A stretch of 64,000 nucleotides of DNA from a virus: IMG/VR virus record IMGVR_UViG_3300029827_000121, positions 1 to 64,000 of that record; one strand, given 5' to 3'. A model generated the notes under the pieces. The model searched no databases and had not been told where the DNA came from. It was given only the letters and a program-made list of their open reading frames with translations. Positions 48,433 to 57,757 of this stretch are shown here, one piece after another. Position numbers and translations under genes: made by a program. Each line of letters starts with the position of its first letter. Position 1 is the first letter of the stretch.

Positions 48433-51117
48433 TTAACTCGGCTTTTCAGTCATTTGTGACAATGCAGTTTCAGTTCCTTTTTGTATAATAGTAGCCAGAT
48501 CAAGATAAACATTATTCTTACTTTGTGGATCATACAATTTAATCGTATCATCGGAATTTAATCCTAAAATGATGAACGTTCCTTTACTTGTCTCAACCAT
48601 TTTCCCGGTATTATTACTTACCGCTTCCCTGATTTCCCTTGCGGCGTTTGTATACGCTTCCGTTCGAGCCGCCGCCTCATTACTGCCCTTCCTTGAATTC
48701 TTGGTATATTCACTATTGGCATTGAGAACACGGTTTAAATCCTCTTCCACCATAAAAAATTTATCGGCTCTTTTATCTCCGCTTGCTTTCGCTTCAAGTA
48801 TCTTGTTTAAATCTTCCTCGCCTATATTCGGCCTTGATCCTCCCAAACTCAAATCACCATCGGGATAACTGGTTTCAATCCTTTCCCAAAATTGGATTCC
48901 GTATCTTTTCGCGTCCCATTCATCCATTTCTTTTGTATCAAGAGGGAGTCTTCCCGTTTCATCAAAAAAAGCCTGTACATCCGCTTCCGAATAATCCGAT
49001 CCGGCCTTTTTAAATCTTGCCGCCACGGTTTGCACCGTTTCGGTCGTACCTTCACCCTCCGTCGTCGTTGTTCCCGTCTGGTTATTCACCGTTACCGTAT
49101 CGCCCGATACGATATCCTTGTAAATGTAATTTGAACTTTCATTTACGATATATCCCTTATCGGCGTTTTCACCTAAAAACTTGTTGGCGTCAACGATGTT
49201 ATCAAACGATTGTACAAATTTTCCAGTTTCATCAGTTACGTTATAAACCGGTTTGATGTCGAATTCAAGTTCTCCGGTAAGTCCTTTGGTAAATGTCTGA
49301 CTGATTAATTCAGCCGCTTCAGGATCTGTTCTTAGTAAATTCTGATAACGTTTAGATTGTTCAATGGCATCCCATTCTTTATCCAACTCATTCCATTTAA
49401 GACCTTGAAACATTCTCGCCGCATTGCCTTCGGAATCCTCCCATCCACCTCCAAGCGTTTCAATAAGATTTAATCCTTCAGCGCTGGCTTTGGCTTCCTC
49501 CCATGTATCATAAGTCGAAGCCAGTGTTGCCATATCCGTCAATGCTCCGGCGAATCTTTCCGCCCCGATATCGTTAATAAGCTGATCAACATCAAAAGTA
49601 ACGTCATAACCCATGAACGGAAAAAGTTCTTTGAGTATGCGTTGCGCCTTGACGATATTATCGGGATCTTGAGACTGAAGCAGCATATTCGAATATTGTA
49701 GATTACGTTCCCACGTTCGTTCTCCAAGCGGAGTCGCATCCAGCATCTTCATGTATTCTGAAGTTGAAATTTCTCCCATTCCATAATATCTCGCTCGATC
49801 ATTGATCGCTTCAAGCGACGATCCACCATTAATCATTTCCTGAAGCGAATTGTATATCTCATCGCCCACTCTGTTTTTCAATGACAATAGTTCGGAATCG
49901 TATCTCGCGGCGATTGAATCCCTGTCGTCATCAGTAAATTCCGTACCATATTGAGAATTAATGGTATCAACCGGAATACCACTATTTATATCCCTTACGA
50001 CGGATTGCATTTCCGCATCATTCAATCCGTATCGGGCGGCATCATTTGCGATATCACCTGCGGTAATGGTTTGTTCGCGAGTTTTCAAAACATAATCGCG
50101 ATCCTCCACGAATTGCGTATAATTGATAGTACGTCCCGTAATCTGTTTTACAAGCGCCGCATAATTGTCATAATCTCCGGCATTAAGAAATTGTTGGGCA
50201 TCATTCCATTTATCGCTTTTCTTAAGCTGATATAAATTTTCACTTGCCGTTTGATTCGCTATATCCATGCTTTGAAGTTGCCGCGCTTTATACTCCCTCG
50301 CCGTTGTATAATCCTCTTCAGTGGCATCCGGATATTTCTGCTTCCACGTTTCATATGATGTGGTTTGCGCGTCATCAGCCATACGGGCAAATGCCTGATC
50401 GCCATATTTTTGTCTTTCAAAATCCATCCCCCGCGCTGTAGCCACTTCTCCGGGCAATTGTCGTGCGGCAGTAAACGCCTGTTCCGATTCCTGCTTTCTC
50501 AAATTAGACATAAGCTCATTTTCCTGAGCACCAATCTGTCTTCCCAGCCGCGCCTCTTCCGTAGCAGCTTCCCTACCTTTTATCCCCATCTGCGCCTGTT
50601 CCTGAGCCAAAGCACCTTTCGCCGCGACCGCCTCACCGGCAAAACGTTCCCGCTCCCCTTCTCTGATAGCGGTATTCACTGGACTTTCATAATCGGCGTA
50701 CCGTTCAAGACGCTGCAATCCACGGGTAGTATATGGTTTATATGTATCATCAATGATGGTATTATCATCGGGAGATTTCCCCAACTGATAACCCTTCATA
50801 TTATTTTCACGTTCCATAGTCTGGAGATTTTCCTGTCCTCCCAATTGCGACGCGGGAATAACACCAAATTGACCATCAGATTCGATATTCACCTGTTCGC
50901 CTTCATGAACGGTTTTCGGTCCCTGATTGGTATTCAATATGCCGGTCGGTCTTTCCGGTTGCAACTGTTTGTCATTGCCATATCCCGTGAAAAAAGATTG
51001 CTTGCCGGGAAGACCGATTACTCCCAACCGGTCCCAAAGAGCATCGATATTCTCTTTCTGACGTTCCTCTTCCGTTTTCTGGTTTCTGGCCAGAAATGGA
51101 TAATTGCTCGAAGTCAT
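48433..51117 (-). CDS. Large putative internal virion protein
   Basis: 894 residues, polar and helical with few aromatics, no signal peptide. N-terminal segments GPKTVHEGEQVNIESDGQFG and LQTMERENNMKGYQLGKSPD, then a Glu/Ala/Gln-rich coil (EEARLGRQIGAQENELMSNL). The gene order after the fibres matches DNA-ejection proteins of podoviruses. No enzymatic motif found. Confidence 0.5.
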   Translation of the reverse strand: MTSSNYPFLARNQKTEEERQKENIDALWDRLGVIGLPGKQSFFTGYGNDKQLQPERPTGILNTNQGPKTVHEGEQVNIESDGQFGVIPASQLGGQENLQTMERENNMKGYQLGKSPDDNTIIDDTYKPYTTRGLQRLERYADYESPVNTAIREGERERFAGEAVAAKGALAQEQAQMGIKGREAATEEARLGRQIGAQENELMSNLRKQESEQAFTAARQLPGEVATARGMDFERQKYGDQAFARMADDAQTTSYETWKQKYPDATEEDYTTAREYKARQLQSMDIANQTASENLYQLKKSDKWNDAQQFLNAGDYDNYAALVKQITGRTINYTQFVEDRDYVLKTREQTITAGDIANDAARYGLNDAEMQSVVRDINSGIPVDTINSQYGTEFTDDDRDSIAARYDSELLSLKNRVGDEIYNSLQEMINGGSSLEAINDRARYYGMGEISTSEYMKMLDATPLGERTWERNLQYSNMLLQSQDPDNIVKAQRILKELFPFMGYDVTFDVDQLINDIGAERFAGALTDMATLASTYDTWEEAKASAEGLNLIETLGGGWEDSEGNAARMFQGLKWNELDKEWDAIEQSKRYQNLLRTDPEAAELISQTFTKGLTGELEFDIKPVYNVTDETGKFVQSFDNIVDANKFLGENADKGYIVNESSNYIYKDIVSGDTVTVNNQTGTTTTEGEGTTETVQTVAARFKKAGSDYSEADVQAFFDETGRLPLDTKEMDEWDAKRYGIQFWERIETSYPDGDLSLGGSRPNIGEEDLNKILEAKASGDKRADKFFMVEEDLNRVLNANSEYTKNSRKGSNEAAARTEAYTNAAREIREAVSNNTGKMVETSKGTFIILGLNSDDTIKLYDPQSKNNVYLDLATIIQKGTETALSQMTEKPS

Positions 51118-51132
51118 TTTACATGTCCTTTA

Positions 51133-51567
51133 TTAGCACCCCATGAACCATAATTTTTCCACGGTCGTTCCCTTGCGGTATATCCGACGATACACTTCCT
51201 CATGAAGAATGCCGCCGGTATATTCACCGACGGTAACGATATTGTTGTATTTCAATATCCCTTTGATATTATTTCCATTATCGTCATCACCCACCCGGAT
51301 TTTCGTATCGTTGAATCGCGCCGCAATAATATGATCCATTCTCGTCGGAGTGCTGCCGTCCTGCAAAGTAAATACGTTCGGATCATTCGCAAGCACCCAT
51401 GTCAAGTAAGCGCTGTTCGGATAATTCGGAGCGCCGACCAGTACATTTTCAGGTTGCCGTACATTGCCGTGCGGATCGTTTCTTATTTCATCGATATCGC
51501 AATACTCCGGCGCATTTTTGTCTTTCGTTCGCAGCCACACATCACTTACAGGGTAACATTTCAACAT
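51133..51567 (-). CDS. Hypothetical virion-region protein
   Basis: 144 residues, mixed alpha/beta, starting MLKCYPVSDVWLRTKDKNAP and ending VEKLWFMGC. A GNNIKGILKYNNIVTVGEYT segment suggests a beta-rich fold. No family recognised. Between tail fibre genes and ejection genes. Confidence 0.5.
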   Translation of the reverse strand: MLKCYPVSDVWLRTKDKNAPEYCDIDEIRNDPHGNVRQPENVLVGAPNYPNSAYLTWVLANDPNVFTLQDGSTPTRMDHIIAARFNDTKIRVGDDDNGNNIKGILKYNNIVTVGEYTGGILHEEVYRRIYRKGTTVEKLWFMGC

Positions 51568-51578
51568 CTTTCACTCCT

Positions 51579-51749
51579 TTACTGAGGATATACCCATTGA
51601 TTTAATCGATCTATCTGCCGTTGCAATTCCTTTTGTTTGGCGGAAGTCTGTTTCGCCCATTCAATCAATTGCATCAACGATTCCGGATTTTTCGGATCGA
51701 TCATATCCAATTGAATGTTTTGTGATTGAATTTCATTTCTTTGAGCCAT
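51579..51749 (-). CDS. 56-residue helical protein
   Basis: ATG 51749 to TAA 51579. The product starts MAQRNEIQSQNIQLDMIDPK and continues ESLMQLIEWAKQTSAKQKEL, an amphipathic helix with a QWVYPQ end. It overlaps the following 67-codon gene by 17 nt. Possibly a small chaperone or virion component. Confidence 0.5.
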   Translation of the reverse strand: MAQRNEIQSQNIQLDMIDPKNPESLMQLIEWAKQTSAKQKELQRQIDRLNQWVYPQ

Positions 51750-51933
51750 TTTTTATTTTCGATGTCTGTTTTTTTAACTGATCATTTTCCTGTGCCAACG
51801 CAGCATAATTTTTGCATAAAAAAGTAATTACTCCATTTAATTCATCAACTATTCTCCGTGTTCGCAATTCAATTTGTTCCAAACTGACCGGTTGTTGTTT
51901 CTGTTGAACATTCGTTTCATCGCCATTTGACAT
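51733..51933 (-). CDS. Small coiled-coil protein
   Basis: About 66 residues from ATG 51933 (MSNGDETNVQQKQQPVSLEQ); an ATG 15 nt upstream is also in frame. Strong coiled coil (IVDELNGVITFLCKNYAALA then QENDQLKKQ) and a basic tail. May be a fibre chaperone or a scaffold for a neighbouring protein; unproven. Confidence 0.45.
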   Translation of the reverse strand: MSNGDETNVQQKQQPVSLEQIELRTRRIVDELNGVITFLCKNYAALAQENDQLKKQTSKIKNGSKK

Positions 51934-51944
51934 AAAGATTCTCC

Positions 51945-52247
51945 TCACGTAATATCTTCGTTTATACCTTCGACATAAAGATCTTTTAATTTATTCGCGA
52001 GCATTGTATTAAAATTGCTGTAATTTATCAATGCCGTATATATTTCATGTGGCGTCCACGGCACATCTTTTTCAGAACCAAGATATTCTATATCCATTAT
52101 TACAGGTGCTTTCATAACGCCGTTCTTCGCTATACCGATCATCTGCATTGAACCCGCATGATATTTACCCGTTTCCGGACAATATGCGGGAATTCGCATA
52201 CGTACGGTAATCTCATCCATTTTCGTTGCCGTGTAATTTTTTGACAT
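51945..52247 (-). CDS. Hypothetical protein after the tail fibre
   Basis: 100 residues, beta-rich N-terminal part (MSKNYTATKMDEITVRMRIP, PVIMDIEYLGSEKDV) and helical C-terminus (IYTALINYSNFNTMLANKLK). Immediately follows the fibre gene with no gap. Could be a fibre assembly protein. Confidence 0.45.
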   Translation of the reverse strand: MSKNYTATKMDEITVRMRIPAYCPETGKYHAGSMQMIGIAKNGVMKAPVIMDIEYLGSEKDVPWTPHEIYTALINYSNFNTMLANKLKDLYVEGINEDIT

Positions 52248-55094
52248 TTAAGCTCCCAACATTAAAACGTGATCCGGTAATGATGCATGACCGGAAGTTT
52301 CCCAAATTTCTCCCGCCGACGCCCCGGCAGCCACTTGTGTCGCACCGGATTTGACCAGATATAAATAAACACCTCCATCGGATTCTATTCCAAGTGCAGA
52401 AGCACCGGCTCCGGCGGTTGTATTTGCGGAAGTATAGAAATATATCGCGGTCGGCGCATTCCCCGTTACCGATCCACGACTACCGATTAATAACAAATTT
52501 TGACTGACATTACATAAAGTTGCTAATATTGCCATTCCATCAGCGTCGGTATCGTATTGGGTACATTGAATATGACAACGTTTATTGGTATTATCGGTTC
52601 GTGTATTTAACCCTTCGTCAGCACCAAGAAAAATTGTTTTAGCACTTGACCAAATATCTAATATTCCGCCTAATCTATTCTGTGCCGTTCCGTCTTGGTA
52701 AATGCCGTAATCGATACCGCTGGATTCGTTCAAATACAACATATAGGACGTTCCGCCAATGGTGCCGTCAAGATCAGCAATTATCCGTACACCAAAAGCA
52801 TCCCCGGTTATTTCATTCGCCGCTTCCTGATCAATACTGAAATCTCCACAGCTCACATACCCCCATATTTTTCCACCATTTAAATCCAACAGATTATATG
52901 AGTGTATTATATTTCTTGAATTGGAGACATCTCCGATATTTCCATCTTCAAATTGAAATTCGTTATAAACCCCCCTCGTACTTCCTATTGTTCCGCCAGC
53001 CTGATTCAGATTGTTATAATTATAAAAACCGTAAAAATAATCGTCCGCATCACTGGCCCCCGCTGTCTTAATCAATCTCTGATATATACCATAAAATGTA
53101 TCTGTAAACGAAAGTGTGGCATCATCAATATTTATATACCGATTCGGGTCTGCGGTAGTGTTAATCCCAAGCCATCCAACATTGTCAAGTTCTTGGCTGT
53201 TCCAGTCGAACGATGCCGCCGCATCCCCACTCAAATCGGCAAGCAGTTCAGCCCCGGTGCGATAATCGATATTATTGCTTGCATCAAGTACAAGAATTTT
53301 ATTTGTATCAGTTCCGGCATCCGCACAAGTATTAAGTCTTACTGTGCCGGTAAATGCATGCGCTCCCGCTCCCACCAGTGTTGAATTGTAAACTAAATTG
53401 GAACCGTCGTAATAAATACCGGCATCCTGACCGTCGCCGAATATTATCATATCAGTATCGGAATCGATTTGAATATCACCGTATATTCTGGCGGTCACCG
53501 TTGAAGCATTGCCGATTACGGTGGTATTGCTGCCGATACCGTTACCTTGATATCCAATAACTATTTCATTGGTTTCGCCATTAGCAGCAGGTCGAGTATC
53601 AACTCCAATAAATATAGAATTACTTCCTGCTGTATTATTGCCTCCACCTACTATATAAGTTCCGGCATAATGTCCGATCCCTACATTATAATCTGGATCG
53701 ACTATATTATATAAAGCTCTATAACCAATTCCACAATTAGAATCTCCTCCCGCTAATGCATACAAAGCCTGGGTGGATATTCCGCAATTATATTCACCAC
53801 CATCGCAATTGTAAAGAGCCTGACGTCCAATAGCAGTATTATATCTACCTGTAGTATTTTTATATAAAGCTGAATAACCTATTCCAAGATTGCTCCCTCC
53901 GGTTGTACAAAGTGCCAGAGCATCTCTTCCTATAGCAATACAATAAGGGGCATCCGTTAAACTTGTAAGAGCCTGCGGTCCAATAGCTATATTATTATAT
54001 CCTAGAGCTACATTTAATAATGACTTCCATCCAATACCCAAATTGTATGAAGCTTCAGAGATATTCGTTGCCGCCGCACCCATAATAAAATTACCGGCAT
54101 CTTCTCCTATAAACAAATTATGTCCGACCGGAATTGCTCCCCCGCCGGTCGGATGCTTAAAATCATGTAAAAATCTGTCACCATTCTTTCTTACAACACC
54201 GGTAATCGCTGATATGGTATTTACCAAATCAATACAATTTGTCAAATCAACATAAGCACCATACAATGTCGCTACATTGGTAACATCCTGACTATTAAAA
54301 GAAAATGCCGCTCCCGCATCCCCGCTCAAATCAGCCAGTAATTCCGTACCGGTACGATAATCAATAAACCCTCCGGCATCCCTCACGAGAAATGCATTGA
54401 CATCCGCTCCCGCATCGGCGCAAACATCAAGATATACCGCGCTGTTCAAATCAATCTGCGTATCCGCTTCCAGATCAAGATGCCCGTCGTTAAGCGACGC
54501 TATATAGATAGCCGCATCCCTGAATTGCAACTGCATGGTGGAATTAATGCGTATACCGGTATCGGCGATATGGGTAAGTATTACTTCCTGATCGTCACCC
54601 AGATAAATAATTCCGCCATCCGCAAGATAAAGATCTGAAAATTCAAGAGCAGCGGTTCCAAGCGACGCTCCATCAGCCGCATTCGGCGTGAAATCAATCG
54701 TTGCCTGAATATGATCGGTAGTCAGCGTATTCGTACCGTAATTATAGGTAAATGCCGCTTCGGCGGCCATGACGCCTCCGGCATTATACTGTACCTGCGT
54801 ATCCGCTCCCGCGACTGCCGCCGCTCCCGGAGCGATCCAAGCAAGATTCCCCGCTCCATCGGTATACATGATTTCATTGGCAACGCCGTCGGCTGCGGGA
54901 AGCTGCCAAAGACTGTCTTCAACCATGGATATTTCAGAATCCCATGTAAGCAACTGGTTGTTCGTCGGTTGATTGATAGTCGCTTTTGCTGACTTCAAAT
55001 TGCGTATATCATCCGAAATGCCATTTATTTCCCTTTCCATTTTGGCAATGGCATTAAGTAGATCACGGGAATTAGTAATAATTGATTTCGTCAT
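52248..55094 (-). CDS. Tail fibre with YadA-head-like beta-roll
   Basis: 948 residues. Helical N-terminal trimerisation segment (LLNAIAKMEREINGISDDIR), then repeats of VCADAG-type beta strands. At about residues 340-480 seven N-x-x-IG motifs (YNNIAIGPQALTSL, YCIAIGRDAL, NLGIGYSALY and others) form the left-handed beta-roll typical of YadA-like heads. A block near residue 225 (DAGADVNAFLVRD and TGTELLADLSGDAG) recurs near residue 615, so there is an internal duplication. Probable receptor-binding fibre. Confidence 0.7.
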   Translation of the reverse strand: MTKSIITNSRDLLNAIAKMEREINGISDDIRNLKSAKATINQPTNNQLLTWDSEISMVEDSLWQLPAADGVANEIMYTDGAGNLAWIAPGAAAVAGADTQVQYNAGGVMAAEAAFTYNYGTNTLTTDHIQATIDFTPNAADGASLGTAALEFSDLYLADGGIIYLGDDQEVILTHIADTGIRINSTMQLQFRDAAIYIASLNDGHLDLEADTQIDLNSAVYLDVCADAGADVNAFLVRDAGGFIDYRTGTELLADLSGDAGAAFSFNSQDVTNVATLYGAYVDLTNCIDLVNTISAITGVVRKNGDRFLHDFKHPTGGGAIPVGHNLFIGEDAGNFIMGAAATNISEASYNLGIGWKSLLNVALGYNNIAIGPQALTSLTDAPYCIAIGRDALALCTTGGSNLGIGYSALYKNTTGRYNTAIGRQALYNCDGGEYNCGISTQALYALAGGDSNCGIGYRALYNIVDPDYNVGIGHYAGTYIVGGGNNTAGSNSIFIGVDTRPAANGETNEIVIGYQGNGIGSNTTVIGNASTVTARIYGDIQIDSDTDMIIFGDGQDAGIYYDGSNLVYNSTLVGAGAHAFTGTVRLNTCADAGTDTNKILVLDASNNIDYRTGAELLADLSGDAAASFDWNSQELDNVGWLGINTTADPNRYINIDDATLSFTDTFYGIYQRLIKTAGASDADDYFYGFYNYNNLNQAGGTIGSTRGVYNEFQFEDGNIGDVSNSRNIIHSYNLLDLNGGKIWGYVSCGDFSIDQEAANEITGDAFGVRIIADLDGTIGGTSYMLYLNESSGIDYGIYQDGTAQNRLGGILDIWSSAKTIFLGADEGLNTRTDNTNKRCHIQCTQYDTDADGMAILATLCNVSQNLLLIGSRGSVTGNAPTAIYFYTSANTTAGAGASALGIESDGGVYLYLVKSGATQVAAGASAGEIWETSGHASLPDHVLMLGA

Positions 55095-55100
55095 ATTCTA

Positions 55101-56561
55101 TCAATACATCGCACAGGTTGATTTTCCCTGATTTTCAATCACATCATTGTATAACCATTCGATCGCATCCGCCGTCAATATTGATCCGACAATTCGCGGT
55201 TCAAATCCGATTACCGAACCGGAATAAAATTCAATAGGACCGGCATATGATCGATTCGTTTTCAAAAGCCGTGTATTCGCGAACGATTTGTTTTCATAAA
55301 CTTCAACCGTCGTTTCATGTCGAATAATGACAATCATCGTCCATTGCGTCAGTGCCGCGCTTAACGCGACCTTCCAGTTATTCACCCCATCATCCCAATC
55401 AAGATTCCATCCATATCCGTTTTTGATCAATTTGATTGTCAAATCGGCATTGCTAATTATCGTACAGGGAGACGCCGGAGATTTTACCCATAACACGATA
55501 CTGATATCTCCTGAGGGTAAATCCGTATCCACGCTCATACTTTCGGAAGCATTAAATACGATCGCCGATCGTGTATTCCCATCAGGACCGCCAATTACTC
55601 CGGAAAAACTTCCGGTTGTCCGCTGATTGCTTCCCTTATCCCACGGCATTTTATGGGAACCATCTTCCAGATTTACAAGTTCAATACTTCTGCCGATCCA
55701 TATGATCGAATCAGCCATCAACTCAGCCCATGTCTTTTCGCTCATCTGCTTTTCGGGCGGTGCGGCGGCGGTATCGATCTGCTCATACCATTGCTGCATA
55801 TTAACCAATCGCCACGGTGCTCCGACAAGTCTCAATCCGGCCTGTATACTTTCGCTTTCTATATGCCGGTCAGAAACAATCTGCGCTTTTCTCGGGAAAT
55901 ATTTTACTACCGCCCGATCATCAGGACTCGAATCCTCACGGAAATACATGCTCGATTTGAAATTTTTCCTGAAACCGAATACATTATAATCGCCGGTATT
56001 TCTTCGATCTTTATACCATGGTTTTAAATTGGCATGACTTTCCGAATGTCGTAATTTAGCGGTCGCTTCAATGGGCGGAACATGCTCTCTAAATAGAATA
56101 TCTGATTCAATTTCACTTCCACCATAATCCTCATTTCCGCCGTCAAGCCAGTGATCTTCCTTGCCCAGCCAGTAATGTTTGAACGAATCGCAATCGGTAA
56201 CAATTATCCGCTCTTCATCATTGTTATCAAAAATTTTACAGGTTCCCACCAAACCGATCGCATTGGGATAATCACTCCCCTGATATTCACTCCAGCTTAT
56301 TCCCTGTTTCTTTTCCTGCGGAACGCCTAATCGATAAATCCGGTCTGATTTGGTAACGTTCCTTCCGCCGGGAGCATAACTGTTTTCATATACATATATG
56401 TAATTAATTTTAGTTTCAGAAAAAAGATTGCCATCATCATCCCATACTTCAAGTTTTACCGTATATACACCGGGCATCCGGTAAACATGAACCGGTTCTT
56501 TTTCATTGGACGTTTCGCCGTCACCGAACGTCCATAAATATTTAGTAATAACACCGCTCAT
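55101..56561 (-). CDS. PKD and LamG-like tail protein
   Basis: 486 residues. It opens with the second half of a PKD domain (YLWTFGDGETSNEKEPVHVY), whose first half ends the gene upstream. The C-terminal 170 residues form a LamG/concanavalin-like jelly roll (SAIVFNASESMSVDTDLPSG then IVLWVKSP). Between them is an uncharacterised beta-rich region. The start overlaps the upstream stop by 4 nt (ATGA). Carbohydrate binding at the tail tip is likely by family. Confidence 0.65.
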   Translation of the reverse strand: MSGVITKYLWTFGDGETSNEKEPVHVYRMPGVYTVKLEVWDDDGNLFSETKINYIYVYENSYAPGGRNVTKSDRIYRLGVPQEKKQGISWSEYQGSDYPNAIGLVGTCKIFDNNDEERIIVTDCDSFKHYWLGKEDHWLDGGNEDYGGSEIESDILFREHVPPIEATAKLRHSESHANLKPWYKDRRNTGDYNVFGFRKNFKSSMYFREDSSPDDRAVVKYFPRKAQIVSDRHIESESIQAGLRLVGAPWRLVNMQQWYEQIDTAAAPPEKQMSEKTWAELMADSIIWIGRSIELVNLEDGSHKMPWDKGSNQRTTGSFSGVIGGPDGNTRSAIVFNASESMSVDTDLPSGDISIVLWVKSPASPCTIISNADLTIKLIKNGYGWNLDWDDGVNNWKVALSAALTQWTMIVIIRHETTVEVYENKSFANTRLLKTNRSYAGPIEFYSGSVIGFEPRIVGSILTADAIEWLYNDVIENQGKSTCAMY

Positions 56562-57754
56562 AATTTGAATGCCACTTCGAGAGGACGAACACCACTTCGA
56601 GGCGTACCGGTAAAGTCAAGCGTTACGGTGATGTAATCCTCTTTCGTTTCGGTATACAAACCATAAGAATAGGTTGAATTCAATGTAACTGTATAAATTC
56701 CCGGCGCATCATATCGGTGCGTCGGATTCTCTTCGGTGGAAATCTTTCCGTCACCGAAATCCCAGAGATACGATATCGGCGAACCCGATGATTCATTAGT
56801 AAAATTAACGGTTAACGGATATATACCGCTTAAAGGAGAACCGCTGAATTCAGCGTACGGTTCGGCGGGTGATTCCCAAACGTCATTTAAATATGTCACT
56901 CCGGTATCCGGCGTCCCACCGAATATATAAAGCCTTTTATTGTGATGAACAAAACAAAAATCACTTCTTTCGGTATATGCGTTTATCTGTGCGATTTCAG
57001 TAAAATTAAATCCATCATCCGTTTCCCATACATCATGATATGATGTACTGGTTGCCGTATTATAGCCGCCGACAATAGCTAAATTCTCACCTTCCTCATC
57101 TATCAAACCGCAATGTTCTCTTCTGACTCCATAAGCTGCGTTTCCAAGATTTACCCAATTAGCTCCATTATCTATCGATCGATAAACTACATGTGATGAA
57201 GCGCCGTTATCTCCATAATAACAGTATAAATTGCCTCCAAATGAAAACATTACATGTTCGCGAACCGCTTGCGGTAAATTCGCAACAAGTGCCCAATTAA
57301 TCATATCCGATGTTTTGTATATATTTTGTCTATATCCTCCTCCGCCATAACCACCGGATAAATAGATTTCTCCCTTATGTAAACAGTATGCGAATTCATG
57401 GCGTACACTCCACGCGGCGGCAGCCGTTCTTTCCGTCCACGTTATACAATCGGGAGAAGACCAGACATCATTTAAAAATGCCGCTTGTTCGGAACCGCCG
57501 AAAACCCAAAAAAGTCCATTAAAATAAACGAATCCGTGCGCCGCTCTCGCCGACCATCCGGGAGTATCGGTAAGAAGTTCCCATGATATTCCATCCTTAG
57601 TTCTCCATACTTCAGCGACTCTCACTCCTGCTGCATTCGTATTCCCACCGGTCATATAGATATAATCACCGACTGAAACGGCTCTCATCAATCTGCGTTC
57701 AGACCAAGGAGCGGCGGCAAGTTTCTGAGTCCAGTCATTAAGAATAATAGGCAT
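56558..57754 (-). CDS. Kelch-propeller and PKD tail protein
   Basis: 398 residues. Six Kelch-like blades, each with a Gly-Gly pair and a W/Y at fixed spacing (for example IYMTGGN, FWVFGGSE, IYLSGGYGG and IYIFGGTPD), form a beta-propeller over residues 1-290. A complete PKD domain follows (ISYLWDFGDGKISTEENPTH), then the beginning of a second PKD that stops abruptly at PLEVAFKL. The rest of that PKD is in the next gene in another frame. Confidence 0.65.
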   Translation of the reverse strand: MPIILNDWTQKLAAAPWSERRLMRAVSVGDYIYMTGGNTNAAGVRVAEVWRTKDGISWELLTDTPGWSARAAHGFVYFNGLFWVFGGSEQAAFLNDVWSSPDCITWTERTAAAAWSVRHEFAYCLHKGEIYLSGGYGGGGYRQNIYKTSDMINWALVANLPQAVREHVMFSFGGNLYCYYGDNGASSHVVYRSIDNGANWVNLGNAAYGVRREHCGLIDEEGENLAIVGGYNTATSTSYHDVWETDDGFNFTEIAQINAYTERSDFCFVHHNKRLYIFGGTPDTGVTYLNDVWESPAEPYAEFSGSPLSGIYPLTVNFTNESSGSPISYLWDFGDGKISTEENPTHRYDAPGIYTVTLNSTYSYGLYTETKEDYITVTLDFTGTPRSGVRPLEVAFKL

Positions 57755-57757
57755 TTG

